Positions 63,255-64,000 of a stretch of 64,000 nucleotides of DNA are shown piece by piece. This stretch comes from RCIO01 sp965232405 (lineage in GTDB: Bacteria; Pseudomonadota; Alphaproteobacteria; Rhizobiales; Rhizobiaceae): NCBI GenBank assembly GCA_965232405.1, contig OZ246966.1:3782001-3846000 (forward strand), read 5' to 3'. The stretch's first letter is position 1. Each line of letters opens with the position of its first letter. The notes under the pieces were generated by a model. That model ran no database searches. It saw only the letters and a program-made list of their open reading frames with translations, and was not told the origin of the DNA. Made by a program: the position numbers and the translations under genes.

Positions 63255-63878
63255 ATGAATGGGCATGTCTTGCGCGTCTGCGCATTCGTTTCCGGCTGTA
63301 TGGCGCTCACCGCATTTCCCGCCCATGCCGATCAGGCGGAGTGTGAGCGCGCGGTACGCGCGCTAATGGCGCCCTATGGGGAAAACGCCCCGAAGCAGCA
63401 GCTTAACCGGTTTGGCACGTCAGTGACCAAATTTGGCGAGCATGAGATGCGGGGCTATTCGCTTCAGACGGCCGAAGGCTCGGTCTACTATAACGCCGAC
63501 AAGACACCGGCCAGTCTCTCCTTCACCAACGGCGACGTCTACACGACCGCCGACAAGGGTGAGACCTGGACGCTGGTCAACTCGACGTCCGAGGACGCAA
63601 TGAAGACAGCCATGGCCGGTGTCGTGAGCCAGGCGGAAAGCGCCACCAACATCACCTGCGAATACGGCGTTGACCTGAACGGCCGAACCGTCAATCACTA
63701 CGCGGCGGAATACGAAGTCTACAACACCGGAACCCCCACGCGCAGCGAATACTGGGTCGATCCCGAGACGGGGTTCGTGTGGCGCGACACGATGCACTCG
63801 ATGGGCGATCCGGAAATGTTTGTCACCGTGGATGCTGAGCCGGCGCCCGACATGACGCTCCCCGATCCGAACAACTGA
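63255..63878 (+). CDS. Secreted protein of unknown function
   Basis: A 207-residue protein with a signal peptide ending in FPAHA. The mature part is polar, with two cysteines (AECERAV and NITCEYG), and looks beta-rich (GSVYYNADKTPASLSF; AEYEVYNTG; EYWVDPETGFVWRD). The last segment resembles the outer-membrane lipoprotein sorting type of beta-sheet, but this is only an impression. GAGAGGAG precedes the ATG. Confidence 0.8.
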   Translation: MNGHVLRVCAFVSGCMALTAFPAHADQAECERAVRALMAPYGENAPKQQLNRFGTSVTKFGEHEMRGYSLQTAEGSVYYNADKTPASLSFTNGDVYTTADKGETWTLVNSTSEDAMKTAMAGVVSQAESATNITCEYGVDLNGRTVNHYAAEYEVYNTGTPTRSEYWVDPETGFVWRDTMHSMGDPEMFVTVDAEPAPDMTLPDPNN

Positions 63879-63895
63879 CAATGCGGGAGGCGAAC

Positions 63896-64000
63896 GTGGC
63901 CGATCTTCAAAGCACATTCTTCCGCGCTGAGCGGCGCGGTGCGACAGTCCATCTGGTGATGGATCGCGCTGACCGCTCCAACGCGATGTCGCCCGACTTC
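63896..64000 (+). CDS. Enoyl-CoA hydratase/isomerase-family protein, 3' end cut by window
   Basis: Only the first 35 codons are visible. FFRAERRGATVHLVMDR followed by RSNAMSPDF matches the opening strand and NAMS motif of crotonase-family enzymes. GTG 63896 is 6 bases behind GGGAGG, favouring it over the in-frame ATG 63881. Confidence 0.75.
   Translation, partial: MADLQSTFFRAERRGATVHLVMDRADRSNAMSPDF

Overview
The window looks like a piece of a high-GC alphaproteobacterial chromosome, most likely Hyphomicrobiales (Rhizobiales), Phyllobacteriaceae/Mesorhizobium-like. This rests on gene content and order: the run rlpA-like, D,D-carboxypeptidase, tmk, holB, metG, tatD-like, MBL hydrolase and ybaK-like; trmFO; a DUF1127 mini-protein; and the density of ABC/TRAP importers. 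It is an inference from families, not a database result. No rRNA, CRISPR array, IS element, phage gene or integrase was seen. Two tRNAs are present: Ser(TGA) and Leu(TAG).

Region 1 (1-46.5 kb) is an accessory catabolic and transport region. It opens with a truncated carboxylesterase, an acyl-CoA ligase, a TetR regulator and an SDR dehydrogenase. Three paralogous ABC-importer cassettes follow (A 4.8-11.6 kb, B 18.3-25.0 kb, C 27.7-34.4 kb). Each has the order: RbsC-type permease, periplasmic binding protein, strong hairpin, a second permease fused to a C-terminal SMP-30/strictosidine-synthase-like beta-propeller, a stand-alone propeller, and a two-NBD RbsA-type ATPase. In every cassette the fused propeller keeps the SMP-30-type metal-site residues (E, N, D), while the stand-alone propeller has lost N and D. 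Positive residues after the last membrane segment put the fused propeller in the cytoplasm, at the exit of the importer. I read this as an import-coupled lactonase/esterase-like module with a pseudo-enzyme partner; the function is inferred. A Liv-type five-gene ABC system (12-17 kb) sits between A and B. An 18-bp palindrome next to the TetR gene recurs upstream of the Liv-type system, so TetR probably controls both. An AraC regulator diverges from cassette B, which also carries an acyl-CoA ligase and a crotonase-family enzyme.

Region 2 (34.6-43.9 kb) is an IclR-controlled unit: a GMC oxidoreductase, an aldehyde dehydrogenase, a TRAP transporter (DctQ, DctM, DctP) and a D-threonine-aldolase-like enzyme. 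Two tandem perfect TGTTCA-N5-TGAACA palindromes overlap the promoter region of the GMC gene. The unit ends in a decayed sugar-ABC ATPase pseudogene next to tRNA-Ser. A CoA-transferase and an acyl-CoA dehydrogenase follow.

Region 3 (46.6-64 kb) is core genome: cell wall (RlpA-like, D,D-carboxypeptidase), dTMP kinase, DNA polymerase III delta prime, MetRS, TatD, MBL hydrolase and YbaK on the plus strand. On the minus strand are an alpha/beta hydrolase, an EEP phosphatase, an ArsC-like protein, trigger factor, tRNA-Leu and a GDYXXLXY/DUF2157 pair. Then come a DUF1127 protein, a transglutaminase-like lipoprotein, TrmFO, a secreted unknown and the start of another enoyl-CoA hydratase.

Working model: esters or lactones are imported by the cassettes, opened by the propeller or the esterase, activated by the two CoA ligases, and processed by the SDR and crotonase enzymes. 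The substrate cannot be read from the sequence.
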